From: Clostridiaceae bacterium DTU059
GTDB taxonomy: Bacteria > Bacillota > Clostridia > DSM-8532
DNA length: 48,974 nt
Direction of reading: 5' to 3'
NCBI GenBank assembly: GCA_001512555.1
Contig: LFSK01000211.1
Coordinates: forward strand, 1 to 48,974
Shown here: positions 1-8,329 of the stretch, piece after piece
Layout of the letters: every line of letters begins with the position of its first letter
Position numbering within the stretch: the first letter of the stretch is position 1
Translations under genes and position numbers: made by a program
The notes under the pieces: model-generated
What the model saw: only the letters and a program-made list of their open reading frames with translations
Databases searched by the model: none
What the model was told of the DNA's origin: nothing

Positions 1-28
1 TATCGGTTAGTGTCTTAGGATCAAGCAT
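1..28 (-). CDS. possible 5' end of a gene cut by the window edge
   Basis: A minus-strand ATG at 28 opens a frame that stays open to the window edge (MLDPKTLTD). An extended -10 element lies about 42 bases upstream, and a weak purine-rich stretch (GGTGGTAAGG) sits just before the ATG. Nine residues are too few to identify a product, so this is inferred from start context only. Confidence 0.3.
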
Positions 29-69
29 ACCTTACCACCCGCTGAATTATGATGAGATTCTTTATATGT

Positions 70-78
70 AGTATAACA
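70..78 (-). promoter_or_regulatory. extended -10 promoter for the edge gene
   Basis: On the minus strand this reads TGTTATACT, an extended -10 (TG-n-TATACT). No good -35 lies 16-18 bases upstream. The predicted RNA start is near 63, giving a leader of about 35 nt before the ATG at 28. Confidence 0.4.
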
Positions 79-200
79 TATGAAAAAGCCAATCACATCA
101 AAGGCGGGCAGTTCTGAGGGTGATTGTGATAGGGTGGAGCTGTGTCTGTTCTAAAACGGGGGCATACAGAAGTCCAACAGGTTCGCCAGCAAAGACAGGC

Positions 201-233
201 AAAAAAACAACCCGAACCTCAGCAGGTTGGGTT
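201..233 (-). terminator. rho-independent terminator of the thioredoxin gene
   Basis: Read on the minus strand, an AACCCAACCT arm pairs with AGGTTCGGGTT (one bulge, loop GCTG) and is followed by a run of seven T. It lies about 55 bases past the thioredoxin stop codon. Confidence 0.8.
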
Positions 234-285
234 GAGACTCGGGTTATTATATGGAATTCGGGTCAATTTTATGTTGAACTTGTGG

Positions 286-591
286 TTATTTCAACAGCAT
301 ATTCTTAAGGTCTTCTTTGGCCCTGAAGCCGACAACCTTGGATGTAGCCTTTCCCTCTTTGAAAGCGATGACGGTCGGGATGCTCATAATTCCAAATTGC
401 GAGGCAAGTTCAGGCTCCTCGTCAACATTGATTTTCACTACTTTTGCCTGGTCCTTCAGTTCCCTGCCAAGCTCTTCAATTACCGGGCTGAGCATTCTGC
501 AAGGTCCGCACCAGGGTGCCCAGAAATCTACCAAAACGGGTACATCTGATTTCAATACCTCTGATTCAAAATTTGCTTTCGTAATATCCAT
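286..591 (-). CDS. trxA: thioredoxin
   Basis: A 101-residue single-domain thioredoxin, a cytoplasmic thiol-disulfide reductant. The active site WCGPC is at residues 27-31 after the VLVDFWAPW strand, and the cis-proline motif (SIPT) follows near residue 72, as in the family. The ATG at 591 is chosen because AAAGGAG sits 7 bases upstream; the frame extends further upstream to 639 but has no ribosome site there. The gene is monocistronic, with its own promoter (687-715) and terminator (201-233). No thioredoxin reductase gene is present nearby, so the electron donor is encoded elsewhere. Confidence 0.96.
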   Translation of the reverse strand: MDITKANFESEVLKSDVPVLVDFWAPWCGPCRMLSPVIEELGRELKDQAKVVKINVDEEPELASQFGIMSIPTVIAFKEGKATSKVVGFRAKEDLKNMLLK

Positions 592-686
592 GGCCAAACT
601 CCTTTCATCGAACCTTTCACAATTTATTGATCCTGTCATGTGGACTTATTGTTTTTCCTGTTTATAATATAGCGCTTGCAGGATTA

Positions 687-715
687 ATTATACAGTAACA
701 TAGTCACACTAACAA
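687..715 (-). promoter_or_regulatory. sigma-A promoter of trxA
   Basis: The minus strand carries TTGTTA, a 17-base spacer and a perfect TATAAT. The predicted RNA start is near 680, leaving a leader of about 90 nt. Confidence 0.7.
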
Positions 716-782
716 CCAGCAACCGTCCGGAAGAAGAATTATTATTCGGGCAGGTATGCCGCAATTCACTATATTACATGAT

Positions 783-810
783 TTAACACGGTGGGAATAT
801 GTGGTATAAT
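783..810 (+). promoter_or_regulatory. sigma-A promoter of the cyclophilin operon
   Basis: TTAACA, a 16-base spacer and TATAAT preceded by TGG (extended -10). The leader to the ATG at 920 is about 100 nt and AT-rich. Confidence 0.65.
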
Positions 811-919
811 AGGTACTCCAAAAGGTTTAATAATAAAAGAATAAGACTATAATCAGTTTTATAGTTTAAGCTTATTATTCTTAAAATATGATAATACCGC
901 CATGTGGAGGATCTGAAAG

Positions 920-1663
920 ATGAGAATCAGAAAATTCGCAGCAATTGCTGCACTATTTTTGCTTTTTATGATGGCAGGTTGCACATCAAAGACGGCACCT
1001 GGCCAGGAAGACAAGACCCAAAATCCCACCGGGACACCTGAGCCTACAGAAACGGGCCAACTGCAGTATATTGCCGGATACCAACTCAGGCAGCCCGAGG
1101 CGGGGGATACCATTGCCATACTAAAAACCAGCATGGGGGATATCAAGATACTGCTATTTCCCAATGAAGCCCCCAAAACAGTGGAAAATTTCGTGACCCA
1201 TGCCAAGAACGGATATTACGATAATCTGACCTTCCATAGAGTCATTGACGACTTTATTATTCAGGGCGGGGATCCAAAGGGTGACGGAACAGGAGGAGAG
1301 AGCATATGGGGAGAGCCCTTTGAGGATGAGTTCTCCTTAAACATGCTTCACTACAGAGGAGCCCTAAGTATGGCCAATTCAGGAGAGGACACAAACGGAA
1401 GCCAATTCTTCATAGTCCAGAGAAAACAGATTACAGATGGTGAAGTCGATGCACTCAGGGCTGCTGGTTATCCCGAAGATCTGATATCTCTGTACAAGGA
1501 ACATGGCGGAACACCTGGTCTGAATTTTCTGCATAGCGTTTTCGGACAGGTCTACAAGGGTATGGATGTGGTGGACAGGATTGCTGCTGTGGAGACTGAT
1601 GCGGAGGATAAGCCTTTAAAAAATGTAATCATTCAAACCATCGAAATACAGGAAGTCCAGTAG
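920..1663 (+). CDS. lipoprotein cyclophilin-type peptidyl-prolyl cis-trans isomerase
   Basis: A 247-residue exported protein that should catalyse proline isomerisation during folding outside the membrane. Residues 1-20 are a lipoprotein signal peptide with lipobox MMAGC (Cys21), followed by a Ser/Thr/Pro-rich linker. The cyclophilin domain fills about residues 55-245, with the hallmark blocks FHRVIDDFIIQGGDPKG, GALSMANSGEDTNGSQFFI and HSVFGQVYKGMDVV. An insert of about 25 residues (QITDGEVDALRAAG...) sits between the second and third blocks. GGAGG lies 9 bases before the ATG. The DUF218 gene follows after 44 bases and probably shares the transcript. Confidence 0.93.
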   Translation: MRIRKFAAIAALFLLFMMAGCTSKTAPGQEDKTQNPTGTPEPTETGQLQYIAGYQLRQPEAGDTIAILKTSMGDIKILLFPNEAPKTVENFVTHAKNGYYDNLTFHRVIDDFIIQGGDPKGDGTGGESIWGEPFEDEFSLNMLHYRGALSMANSGEDTNGSQFFIVQRKQITDGEVDALRAAGYPEDLISLYKEHGGTPGLNFLHSVFGQVYKGMDVVDRIAAVETDAEDKPLKNVIIQTIEIQEVQ

Positions 1664-1707
1664 AATTATTGACTGTTTGAGCCGCCATAAGCATTTGAAG
1701 AGGTCAA

Positions 1708-2496
1708 GTGAGGTTAGAATTGAACAGAAAGAGAATTATCATAGCCCTTTTTTCGGTACTAGGCGTAATTCTGATTTGGGATTCGGTTTTTACATGGAAT
1801 TATGTAAGGAGTATCAATTTAGGAATTGTTCTGCCCGGCCTGTTGGGTCTGCTCCTGATATCCATTGTCCTTAAGATGGTGCTAGTGGAAGGACCCGTCA
1901 TTAAGAGCAGGCGGCTAAGATCCTTGATACGCTGGGCTCTGATAATATGCATGGTATTCTTTGTCCTGATAGAAGGCCTGATCATTGCCGATCCATATCT
2001 GCACCGGGCTGAATTAGCGGGAAGGGTGGATTACCTGCTTGTTCTGGGATGTGGCATATGGCCTGATGGCAGACCCACCCTTGCTTTGATCAACAGACTG
2101 GATAAGGCGGTTGAGTATTATGCCGGCAATCCACATGTTAAGGTAATTGTTTCAGGGGGGCAGGGGCCTGATGAACCCATGCCTGAGGCTGAGGCCATGG
2201 CAGAATACCTTATCGGTAAGGGGGTTCCCGAAACCTCTATCATTAAGGAAACCCGGTCAACCAGCACTATGGAGAATTTTAAGTTTAGTCGTGAGCTGAT
2301 GCAGCCTGGTACTGAAGAGCCTGTCAGATTAGTGTTCATAACAAGTGATTTCCATGTGCTGAGGGCGAGGATTCTTGCAAAAAGGAACGGATTTGACGCC
2401 TATGCCATACCCGCTCCTACACCATCTGTGATTCTATTTAACAGCTATCTGAGGGAATTCTTTGCTTTTATCAAATCCATGGTATTGGACTACTGA
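1708..2496 (+). CDS. DUF218/YdcF-family membrane protein
   Basis: A 262-residue protein with three predicted membrane helices (about residues 9-29, 36-58 and 73-94), then a DUF218 domain (about 107-250). DUF218 blocks seen are DYLLVLGCGI, the SGGQGPDEPMPEAEAMAEYL stretch and ETRSTSTMENF. The family includes SanA and YdcF, linked to envelope functions, but the reaction is unknown. The start is ambiguous: GTG at 1708 has AAGAGG upstream, while the TTG at 1720 is 6 bases after AGTGAGG and gives a protein four residues shorter. It converges with the next gene with only 12 bases between stops and no clear terminator. Confidence 0.85.
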   Translation: MRLELNRKRIIIALFSVLGVILIWDSVFTWNYVRSINLGIVLPGLLGLLLISIVLKMVLVEGPVIKSRRLRSLIRWALIICMVFFVLIEGLIIADPYLHRAELAGRVDYLLVLGCGIWPDGRPTLALINRLDKAVEYYAGNPHVKVIVSGGQGPDEPMPEAEAMAEYLIGKGVPETSIIKETRSTSTMENFKFSRELMQPGTEEPVRLVFITSDFHVLRARILAKRNGFDAYAIPAPTPSVILFNSYLREFFAFIKSMVLDY

Positions 2497-2508
2497 TCAG
2501 AACCAGGG

Positions 2509-3045
2509 CTATTCCTTGCCCTTGCCCAGCAGTACACCGATCACCTGTGGATAGATTTCCTTGGCCTGTTCCTTCCAGTTTTTGCAGATGTGTCTGGCAT
2601 CCTCCCTTGAGCCCACCGACAGACGAATATCGATGAGTGGCTTGAAATTCTCAATGATCTTGCATTTCACCTCGTACTCATTCTCGTTTTCAAGGGTATA
2701 TTCAGCAATGACCGAGGCCTCATACCTGATTGCGGGCCGTATAATTTCAACGATTTCCCTGATCCTTGCCTTTATACCTGCGGGAAGAATTCCTTCAAAC
2801 ATCTCAAGCATTTTTTCGCCCTGCTGGGTGATGGTATAATAATCGATATTATCACGGGTTTCACTGTTCACAAGCTTGTCGCTGATCAGCTCATGCAAAC
2901 CCTGCTGCAGCAAAAAGTAATTCATGAAGCGGTTTTCCAGCATGATTCGGGTAAGCTGCATATTGCTTACAGGTATATTAATAAACTTGATGAAATATAG
3001 TAACAATACCTTGTTTTCCGCTTTTTCAAAGCTCTCGTAATCCAT
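2509..3045 (-). CDS. DUF4364 family winged-helix protein
   Basis: A 178-residue protein recognised as DUF4364, a family typical of Clostridia. The N-terminal 90 residues look like a winged helix (KVLLLYFIKF..., then YYTITQQGEKMLEMF as the wing and following helix). The C-terminal half is a mixed alpha/beta region with no known activity. A role as a DNA-binding regulator is inferred from the fold alone. GGGAG lies 8 bases before the ATG at 3045. It stands alone on the minus strand between two plus-strand units. Confidence 0.8.
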   Translation of the reverse strand: MDYESFEKAENKVLLLYFIKFINIPVSNMQLTRIMLENRFMNYFLLQQGLHELISDKLVNSETRDNIDYYTITQQGEKMLEMFEGILPAGIKARIREIVEIIRPAIRYEASVIAEYTLENENEYEVKCKIIENFKPLIDIRLSVGSREDARHICKNWKEQAKEIYPQVIGVLLGKGKE

Positions 3046-3212
3046 GGCGACAACTCCCTGTTTCGTGGTTTACATGCTTGGATTCTACCAGAGCCGGGAT
3101 AAAAAGTGAAGTGAAAAAGGTGTCATTTGGCAAGACTTGGGCTGGACAGAATAAACTTCAAACAAATCTGTGACTGAAAGACCAATGCGCAATTAATTAT
3201 TTTTCTCCTGGT

Positions 3213-3240
3213 TTGAATAATCAGGAAAAAGTAGTATATT
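3213..3240 (+). promoter_or_regulatory. promoter of the structured leader and microprotein
   Basis: TTGAAT, a 16-base spacer and TATATT. The predicted RNA start is near 3247, only about 17 bases before the first arm of the structured leader. The rest of the gap (3046-3212) shows nothing I can assign. Confidence 0.55.
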
Positions 3241-3263
3241 TATTTTAGTACGGATTACTTAAC

Positions 3264-3355
3264 ATCTGCTGGCCACCCTCGGTTATCCGAAATAACCGCC
3301 TAAAGCGGCTGAAATATGGTAAGGGGGATGAGCAGATTACCTGACAATAATCAGG
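3264..3355 (+). promoter_or_regulatory. structured 5' leader with competing helices, candidate riboregulator
   Basis: A closing helix pairs ATCTGCT (3264-3270) with AGCAGAT (3331-3337). Inside it is the hairpin CGGTTAT/ATAACCG (3280-3286 with 3292-3298). Competing with the closing helix is GGTAA/TTACC (3318-3322 with 3337-3341). A last hairpin, CCTGA/TCAGG (3340-3344 with 3351-3355), takes up part of the ribosome site of the downstream small ORF. Mutually exclusive helices ending at a ribosome site are the layout of a translational switch. It does not match any riboswitch class I can recall. Confidence 0.5.
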
Positions 3356-3364
3356 GGGATGCGT

Positions 3365-3469
3365 ATGCTTGATTTTTTCATAGAGCTAATTGCTGATATC
3401 GCTGACGCTTTTCTTGATTTCTGGATTAATAAAGTAGTGGCAAGGTTCAAGAAAAATAAAAATAAGTAA
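3365..3469 (+). CDS. 34-residue amphipathic microprotein
   Basis: The frame starts at ATG 3365, 6 bases after AGGGGG, and ends at TAA 3467-3469. A second in-frame ATG at 3359 abuts the G-run and is too close. The peptide is an acidic/hydrophobic helix (LDFFIELIADIADAFLDFW) followed by a basic tail (KKNKNK), which suggests association with the membrane surface. It has its own promoter and structured leader, and the aconitase promoter begins 60 bases downstream. No function is known to me. That it is real rests on the ribosome site, the amphipathic pattern and the dedicated leader. Confidence 0.6.
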   Translation: MLDFFIELIADIADAFLDFWINKVVARFKKNKNK

Positions 3470-3530
3470 CAGCAGCACATTCTGAAAAATTTCAATCAGA
3501 AATCTCCAACCTCCGCATCTCACATCCAAC

Positions 3531-3559
3531 TTGTCACCTGGGATGGTGTATTATATAAT
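3531..3559 (+). promoter_or_regulatory. sigma-A promoter of the aconitase operon
   Basis: TTGTCA, a 17-base spacer and TATAAT. A 12-base AT palindrome (TATTATATAATA, 3549-3560) overlaps the -10 and could be an operator or chance. The leader to the ATG is about 150 nt. Confidence 0.75.
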
Positions 3560-3574
3560 AAGGTTTACTCAATG

Positions 3575-3614
3575 GGTCACCCGCTGTTTATCAGGCGGGT
3601 TCGGTATGACCGCC
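3575..3614 (+). promoter_or_regulatory. stem-loop in the aconitase leader
   Basis: GGTCA-CCCGC (3575-3584) pairs with GCGGG (3595-3599) and TGACC (3607-3611), leaving a 7-base bulge. An alternative pairing is GGCGG (3594-3598) with CCGCC (3610-3614). No T-run follows, so it is not a terminator. Its role is unknown. Confidence 0.4.
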
Positions 3615-3715
3615 CATATCCGGATACAGGATAAATAAGCACATTGATTTGATTTCGGGGATCTTGCAGCTCCCTGAATTTATTATAAAAAACGTAGCAA
3701 GGGAGAAAGGAAGAA

Positions 3716-5635
3716 ATGGCAGGAACCATTACAGAAAAAATTCTATCCAGGCATATCCTGGAGGGAGAACCCGTTGCAGGGCAGGAAGTGGCCTTGAAAA
3801 TTGACAATACCCTCACACAGGATGCCACGGGAACCATGGCCTATCTCCAGTTTGAGGCCATCGGCATTGACCGCGTAAAAACTCAATTCAGTGTCAGTTT
3901 CGTGGATCACAACACATTGCAGACCGATTTCAGAAATGCGGACGATCATCAATACCTGCAGAGCGTTGCCAAAAGGTATGGACTCTATTTTTCCAGACCT
4001 GGTAACGGAATCTGTCATCAAATATTTTTAGAACGCTTCGCACGGCCGGGCAACACCCTGATAGGCTCAGACAGCCATACTCCCACTGCGGGAGGTATGG
4101 GATGCTTCGCTATGGGTGCAGGTGGCCTGGATGTTGCATGCGCCATGGCGGGAGCTCCTTTCAGAATCAAGTATCCCAAGATTGTGGGGATAAAACTGAC
4201 CGGGCGTCTCAACGACTGGGTATCTGCCAAGGATGTTATACTGGAAGTACTCAGACGTGTGGATGTAAAGGGTAATGTGGGCAAGGTTTTTGAATACTTT
4301 GGAGAGGGAGTCAAGACACTGGGGGTTCCCGATCGGGCGACCATCACAAATATGGGAACAGAGACCGGCTGTACCACCAGTATTTTCCCCAGCGATGAGA
4401 TGACCAGAGAATTTCTGAAGGCTCAGGGTCGTGAGGCTGATTGGCAGCTTCTTGTTCCCGATGAGAATGCTACCTACGATGAGATCATAGAGATCAATCT
4501 GTCTGAGGTTGAGCCCATGGTGGCGCTCCCCCATAGTCCCGGAAATGTCAGAAGGGTTCGTGAGGTTGGGCCCATCAAAGTGGACCAGGTTGCCATCGGC
4601 TCCTGCACCAACTCATCCCTGAGAGATCTGATGATGGTTGCTGCTATACTTGAAGGGCGCACCGTATCAGAGGATCTTCACCTCACCATCAGTCCCGGTT
4701 CAAGACAGGTAGTGGAGCATCTGGCTTCCAGCGGCGGCTATACCAGCATGGTTCGTGCCGGCGCCAGGATTATGGAGAATGCCTGCGGCGCCTGTATCGG
4801 AATGGGCTGTGCACCGCGTTCCGAAGGTGTTTCGGTAAGAACCTTCAATCGTAATTTTGAAGGGCGCAGTGGAACAAAGGATGCCAAGGTGTATCTTGTA
4901 AGCCCGGAAACCGCGGCTGCAACTGCTATTAACGGATATCTGACCGATCCGAGAGATCTGGGAGAGGCTCCCAAATTTGAGATGCCCAAAAAGTTCTTTG
5001 TAAACGATAATATGATCATAAAGCCCCTGCCTGAGGAAGAAGCTCAGAAGATTGAAATCAAAAGAGGGCCTAATATAAAGCCCCTTCCAAGCTTCGATCC
5101 TCTCGGAGATACATTGACCGGAAAGGTTCTGATCAAGGTGGGTGACAATATTACCACCGACCATATCATGCCGGCCGGTGCAAAGATCCTGCCTCTGCGC
5201 AGCAATATCCCGGAAATCTCAAAGCATGTCTTTGAGGCTGTTGATCCGTCCTTCTACGAGAAGGCCAGGTCTTCAAAGGGCGGTTTCATTATAGGCGCAG
5301 AAAACTATGGCCAGGGTTCAAGCCGTGAGCATGCGGCACTGGCACCCAAGTACCTTGGAGTCAAAGCTGTTGTTGTCAAGTCCTTTGCCAGGATCCATCT
5401 GGCCAATCTCATCAACTTTGGCATTGTCCCCCTGACCTTTAAAAATCCCGGGGATTATGACAGAATTTCCGAGGGTGATGAACTGGAAATAGCCATTGGT
5501 GATCTTACCGGGGAATGCTCACTGACCAACAAAACCACGGGAGAGACCTTCATGCTGGAGCATACCCTTTCCAGGCTGGACGCAGAGATACTCAAAACAG
5601 GCGGGAAGCTTCCCTGGATTAAAAAGCAAATCTAA
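3716..5635 (+). CDS. acnA: aconitate hydratase
   Basis: A 639-residue aconitase of the shorter type (classical AcnA is about 900 residues), interconverting citrate and isocitrate in the cytoplasm. The [4Fe-4S] ligands are Cys297 (GSCTNSS, 295-301) and Cys357/Cys360 (CGACIGMG), with the expected 60- and 3-residue spacing. An early [11 protein letters not shown] block and the swivel-domain block [11 protein letters not shown] near residue 535 are present. AGGGAG-type sequence precedes the ATG. It heads an operon with icd 14 bases downstream. A leuD/leuC-type isopropylmalate isomerase is unlikely because the domains are fused and an IDH gene follows. Confidence 0.95.
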   Translation: MAGTITEKILSRHILEGEPVAGQEVALKIDNTLTQDATGTMAYLQFEAIGIDRVKTQFSVSFVDHNTLQTDFRNADDHQYLQSVAKRYGLYFSRPGNGICHQIFLERFARPGNTLIGSDSHTPTAGGMGCFAMGAGGLDVACAMAGAPFRIKYPKIVGIKLTGRLNDWVSAKDVILEVLRRVDVKGNVGKVFEYFGEGVKTLGVPDRATITNMGTETGCTTSIFPSDEMTREFLKAQGREADWQLLVPDENATYDEIIEINLSEVEPMVALPHSPGNVRRVREVGPIKVDQVAIGSCTNSSLRDLMMVAAILEGRTVSEDLHLTISPGSRQVVEHLASSGGYTSMVRAGARIMENACGACIGMGCAPRSEGVSVRTFNRNFEGRSGTKDAKVYLVSPETAAATAINGYLTDPRDLGEAPKFEMPKKFFVNDNMIIKPLPEEEAQKIEIKRGPNIKPLPSFDPLGDTLTGKVLIKVGDNITTDHIMPAGAKILPLRSNIPEISKHVFEAVDPSFYEKARSSKGGFIIGAENYGQGSSREHAALAPKYLGVKAVVVKSFARIHLANLINFGIVPLTFKNPGDYDRISEGDELEIAIGDLTGECSLTNKTTGETFMLEHTLSRLDAEILKTGGKLPWIKKQI

Positions 5636-5649
5636 TCGGAGGTATAATC

Positions 5650-6861
5650 ATGGCGAAAATTATAATGAAAACCCCATTGGTGGAGATGGACGGGGACGAA
5701 ATGACCCGAGTGATATGGGGCTGGATTAAAGAAATACTTCTTGAGCCCTATGTGGAACTTAAGACAGAGTATTATGACCTGGGTCTGAAACACCGGGATG
5801 AGACAAATGATAGAGTAACAGTGGAATCGGCTCTGGCCACCAAGAAGTATGGTGTTGCTGTCAAATGCGCCACCATAACTCCCAATGCGGACAGAGTAAA
5901 GGAGTACAACCTCAAAGAGATGTGGAAGAGCCCCAACGGTACCATAAGGGCGATTCTTGACGGTACTGTTTTCAGGGCTCCCATACTGGTTAAGGGAATA
6001 GAGCCCTTCGTGCGGCCTTGGAAGAAGCCAATTGTTATCGCCCGCCATGCCTACGGTGATATCTATAAAAACACTGAGATGGTGGTTGACGGACCCGGAA
6101 AGGCTGAGCTGGTCTTCACCGATGCCCAGGGCAAAGAGACCCGTCAGGAGATCCATGAATTTGAAGGACCCGGTATCCTCATGGGAATGCATAACACTGA
6201 AGCTTCAATTGAAAGCTTTGCTCATGCTTGCTTTAATTATGCTCTGGATCAGAAGATGGATCTCTGGTTTGCTGCCAAGGATACTATTTCAAAGAAATAT
6301 GACCATAGATTCAAGGACATATTCCAGGAAATCTTTGATTCCACATATCGCCACAAGTTTGATGATGCAGGCATAACCTATTTCTATACTCTCATCGATG
6401 ATGCGGTAGCCCGTGTTGTGCGCTCTGAAGGCGGCTTCATTTGGGCATGCAAAAACTACGACGGGGATGTTATGTCCGACATGGTGGCCACCGCATTCGG
6501 TAGTCTGGCCATGATGACATCGGTACTGGTATCGCCTGAGGGTTACTACGAATATGAGGCGGCTCACGGTACGGTACAGCGCCATTATTACAGGCATCTG
6601 AAGGGCGAGGAAACCTCTACCAATTCAGTGGCGACTCTGTTTGCCTGGACAGGTGCTCTCAGAAAAAGAGGCGAGCTTGATGGCTGCACTGACCTGATGG
6701 ATTTTGCTGATAAACTTGAGGAAGCTACAAAGACTACAATAGAGGAGGGCGTGATGACAGGGGATCTTGTAGCTCTGTCGAACCTACCCAATATCAAAAA
6801 GGTCAATACCCGTGATTTCCTGCTGGAGATCAAAAAGCGTCTTGACAAATTGCTTGCATAA
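5650..6861 (+). CDS. icd: NADP-dependent isocitrate dehydrogenase, homodimeric type II
   Basis: A 403-residue enzyme converting isocitrate to 2-oxoglutarate with NADP. It belongs to the subfamily that includes eukaryotic mitochondrial and cytosolic IDHs: the opening [18 protein letters not shown], the substrate loop [19 protein letters not shown] and the later [17 protein letters not shown] are all present. Length fits this subfamily. GGAGG lies 8 bases before the ATG. With aconitase upstream and a citrate synthase at 9578, it completes an oxidative branch that supplies 2-oxoglutarate for glutamate synthesis. Confidence 0.96.
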   Translation: MAKIIMKTPLVEMDGDEMTRVIWGWIKEILLEPYVELKTEYYDLGLKHRDETNDRVTVESALATKKYGVAVKCATITPNADRVKEYNLKEMWKSPNGTIRAILDGTVFRAPILVKGIEPFVRPWKKPIVIARHAYGDIYKNTEMVVDGPGKAELVFTDAQGKETRQEIHEFEGPGILMGMHNTEASIESFAHACFNYALDQKMDLWFAAKDTISKKYDHRFKDIFQEIFDSTYRHKFDDAGITYFYTLIDDAVARVVRSEGGFIWACKNYDGDVMSDMVATAFGSLAMMTSVLVSPEGYYEYEAAHGTVQRHYYRHLKGEETSTNSVATLFAWTGALRKRGELDGCTDLMDFADKLEEATKTTIEEGVMTGDLVALSNLPNIKKVNTRDFLLEIKKRLDKLLA

Positions 6862-6879
6862 CAGCGGGGTGGATTAACC

Positions 6880-7494
6880 ATGTATATCATCATCGCAGGG
6901 TGTGGTACGGTTGGATCAGGCCTTGCCAGTAAACTTTCCCGGGAAGGCCATGACATCGCCGTAATCGACAATGATGAGTCCTCATTCAGAAGGCTTGACG
7001 ACGATTTTCAAGGTCTCCGTGTAGTTGGTGTACCCATTGATCAGGACATACTAAAGAAGGCGGGTATTGATCAGGCAGATGCCCTGGCCGCAGTGACCCC
7101 GGATGACAACATGAATATCATGGTGAGCCAGGTGGCCAAGGATATATGCGGCATATCCCGGGTTGTAGCCCGGATCTACGATCCGGCCCGGGAGGATATC
7201 TTTCATCAATTCGGCCTTGAGACCATATGTCCTACCAACCTTAGCGTCGAGACACTTGCCTCCATATTGACCGGCAAGCATTTTGAATCCACCTGTACCA
7301 TAGGGTCAAACACGTTTTCCTTCCGTATTGAGGATGTTGACCCAAGTCTGGTAGGAAGTCAGATCATGGATATCAGGCCACAGGATGATAGGTTCATATT
7401 TGGAATTATAAAGGGAGGTAATTTTACCTTCGCTCATCCCTATGCGGTGGTGGAAAAGGACAGCAAGCTTGTAATCGCCGGCAGGATGGATTAA
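6880..7494 (+). CDS. TrkA/KtrA-type RCK protein, first of a pair
   Basis: A 204-residue cytoplasmic RCK protein. The N-terminal Rossmann domain has GCGTVG (residues 7-12) and an acidic Asp30 at the end of the second strand, as in NAD(H)/ATP-binding RCK domains. The C-terminal RCK_C domain covers about 120-204. Such proteins gate Trk/Ktr potassium transporters. No membrane partner (TrkH/KtrB) lies in the window. It is 18 bases after icd, with a weak GGGGTGG ribosome site, and is probably cotranscribed with the TCA genes. Confidence 0.88.
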   Translation: MYIIIAGCGTVGSGLASKLSREGHDIAVIDNDESSFRRLDDDFQGLRVVGVPIDQDILKKAGIDQADALAAVTPDDNMNIMVSQVAKDICGISRVVARIYDPAREDIFHQFGLETICPTNLSVETLASILTGKHFESTCTIGSNTFSFRIEDVDPSLVGSQIMDIRPQDDRFIFGIIKGGNFTFAHPYAVVEKDSKLVIAGRMD

Positions 7495-7528
7495 TAAAGC
7501 TGCTTGAGACCAAATAAGGATAATTGCT

Positions 7529-8182
7529 ATGAACATATTTATTATTGGTGCCGGCAAGGTGGGATACTACCTTGTGAAAACACTGTTACCCAATAAGCAC
7601 AGGATTACCATAATTGAAAAGGATCAGGAATACTGCAGCAGGCTGGCCGCTGATCTTGAGGTGGCGGTACTCCACGGAGATGGAACAGATATCAATCTGC
7701 TTTCGGAAGCCGGTGCCCAGCATGCCGATGTGTTTATAGCGGTAACGGGAAGGGATCAGGATAACCTGATAGCCTGTCAGCTGGCCAAACGGAATTTCCA
7801 CGTCAAGAGAACCATTGCTAGGGTCAATAACCCCAAGAACATTGCCGTGTTTGAAAAACTGGGAGTGGATATTGCTGTTTCCAGTACCTCCACCATAGCC
7901 GAGATGATCGAGAAAGAGATAGATTTTGCCGCGGTAAAAACACTTGCAAAACTGAAGAAGGGTGACCTGATGCTCAGTGAGGTGCTTCTTTCGAGGAAAT
8001 CCCAGGCATGCAACAAGAAGGTAATGGATATGAAACTGCCCAGGGAAGCCATACTGATGTCGGTTATCAGGGGGGATGAGACCTTTGTTCCCAACGGGCA
8101 AACCGTGTTGAAGGAGAACGATACCATATTTATCATCTGCAGGCAATCAAGTCAGAAAGACATCATAGATTATTTCAGCTGA
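7529..8182 (+). CDS. TrkA/KtrA-type RCK protein, second of a pair
   Basis: A 217-residue RCK protein with GAGKVG at residues 7-12 and Glu30 closing the nucleotide-binding motif, then RCK_C from about residue 135. It is a diverged tandem copy of the preceding gene: same layout, different residues. Two such proteins could form a hetero-oligomeric gating ring, which is an inference. AAGGAT precedes the ATG. It is the last gene of the operon, with the terminator at 8203-8229. Confidence 0.9.
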   Translation: MNIFIIGAGKVGYYLVKTLLPNKHRITIIEKDQEYCSRLAADLEVAVLHGDGTDINLLSEAGAQHADVFIAVTGRDQDNLIACQLAKRNFHVKRTIARVNNPKNIAVFEKLGVDIAVSSTSTIAEMIEKEIDFAAVKTLAKLKKGDLMLSEVLLSRKSQACNKKVMDMKLPREAILMSVIRGDETFVPNGQTVLKENDTIFIICRQSSQKDIIDYFS

Positions 8183-8202
8183 CCGAGAGAAGGATCGTTT
8201 CA

Positions 8203-8229
8203 GTGCGCCAGTGATTGGCGTGTTTTTTT
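8203..8229 (+). terminator. rho-independent terminator of the acn-icd-RCK operon
   Basis: A CGCCA/TGGCG stem with a short loop is followed by TGTTTTTTT, 20 bases past the last stop codon. Confidence 0.75.
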
Positions 8230-8329
8230 GTCCCCGTATTGTAGCGGTTATTTTAAGTTTATGATTATATAGAAGTTGGTATATAAATAGCTAGAAAAGG
8301 CAGATTTTGCTTTGTGTGAGGGGGTTAAT

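Noticed and set aside
142-549. Plus-strand open frame of 135 codons over thioredoxin
   Set aside because: It is antisense to trxA, has no ribosome site, and the minus strand carries the clear WCGPC thioredoxin.
3549-3560. AT palindrome over the acn -10 as a CcpC site
   Set aside because: CcpC dyads have a wider spacing, and a 12-base AT palindrome around a -10 can arise by chance.
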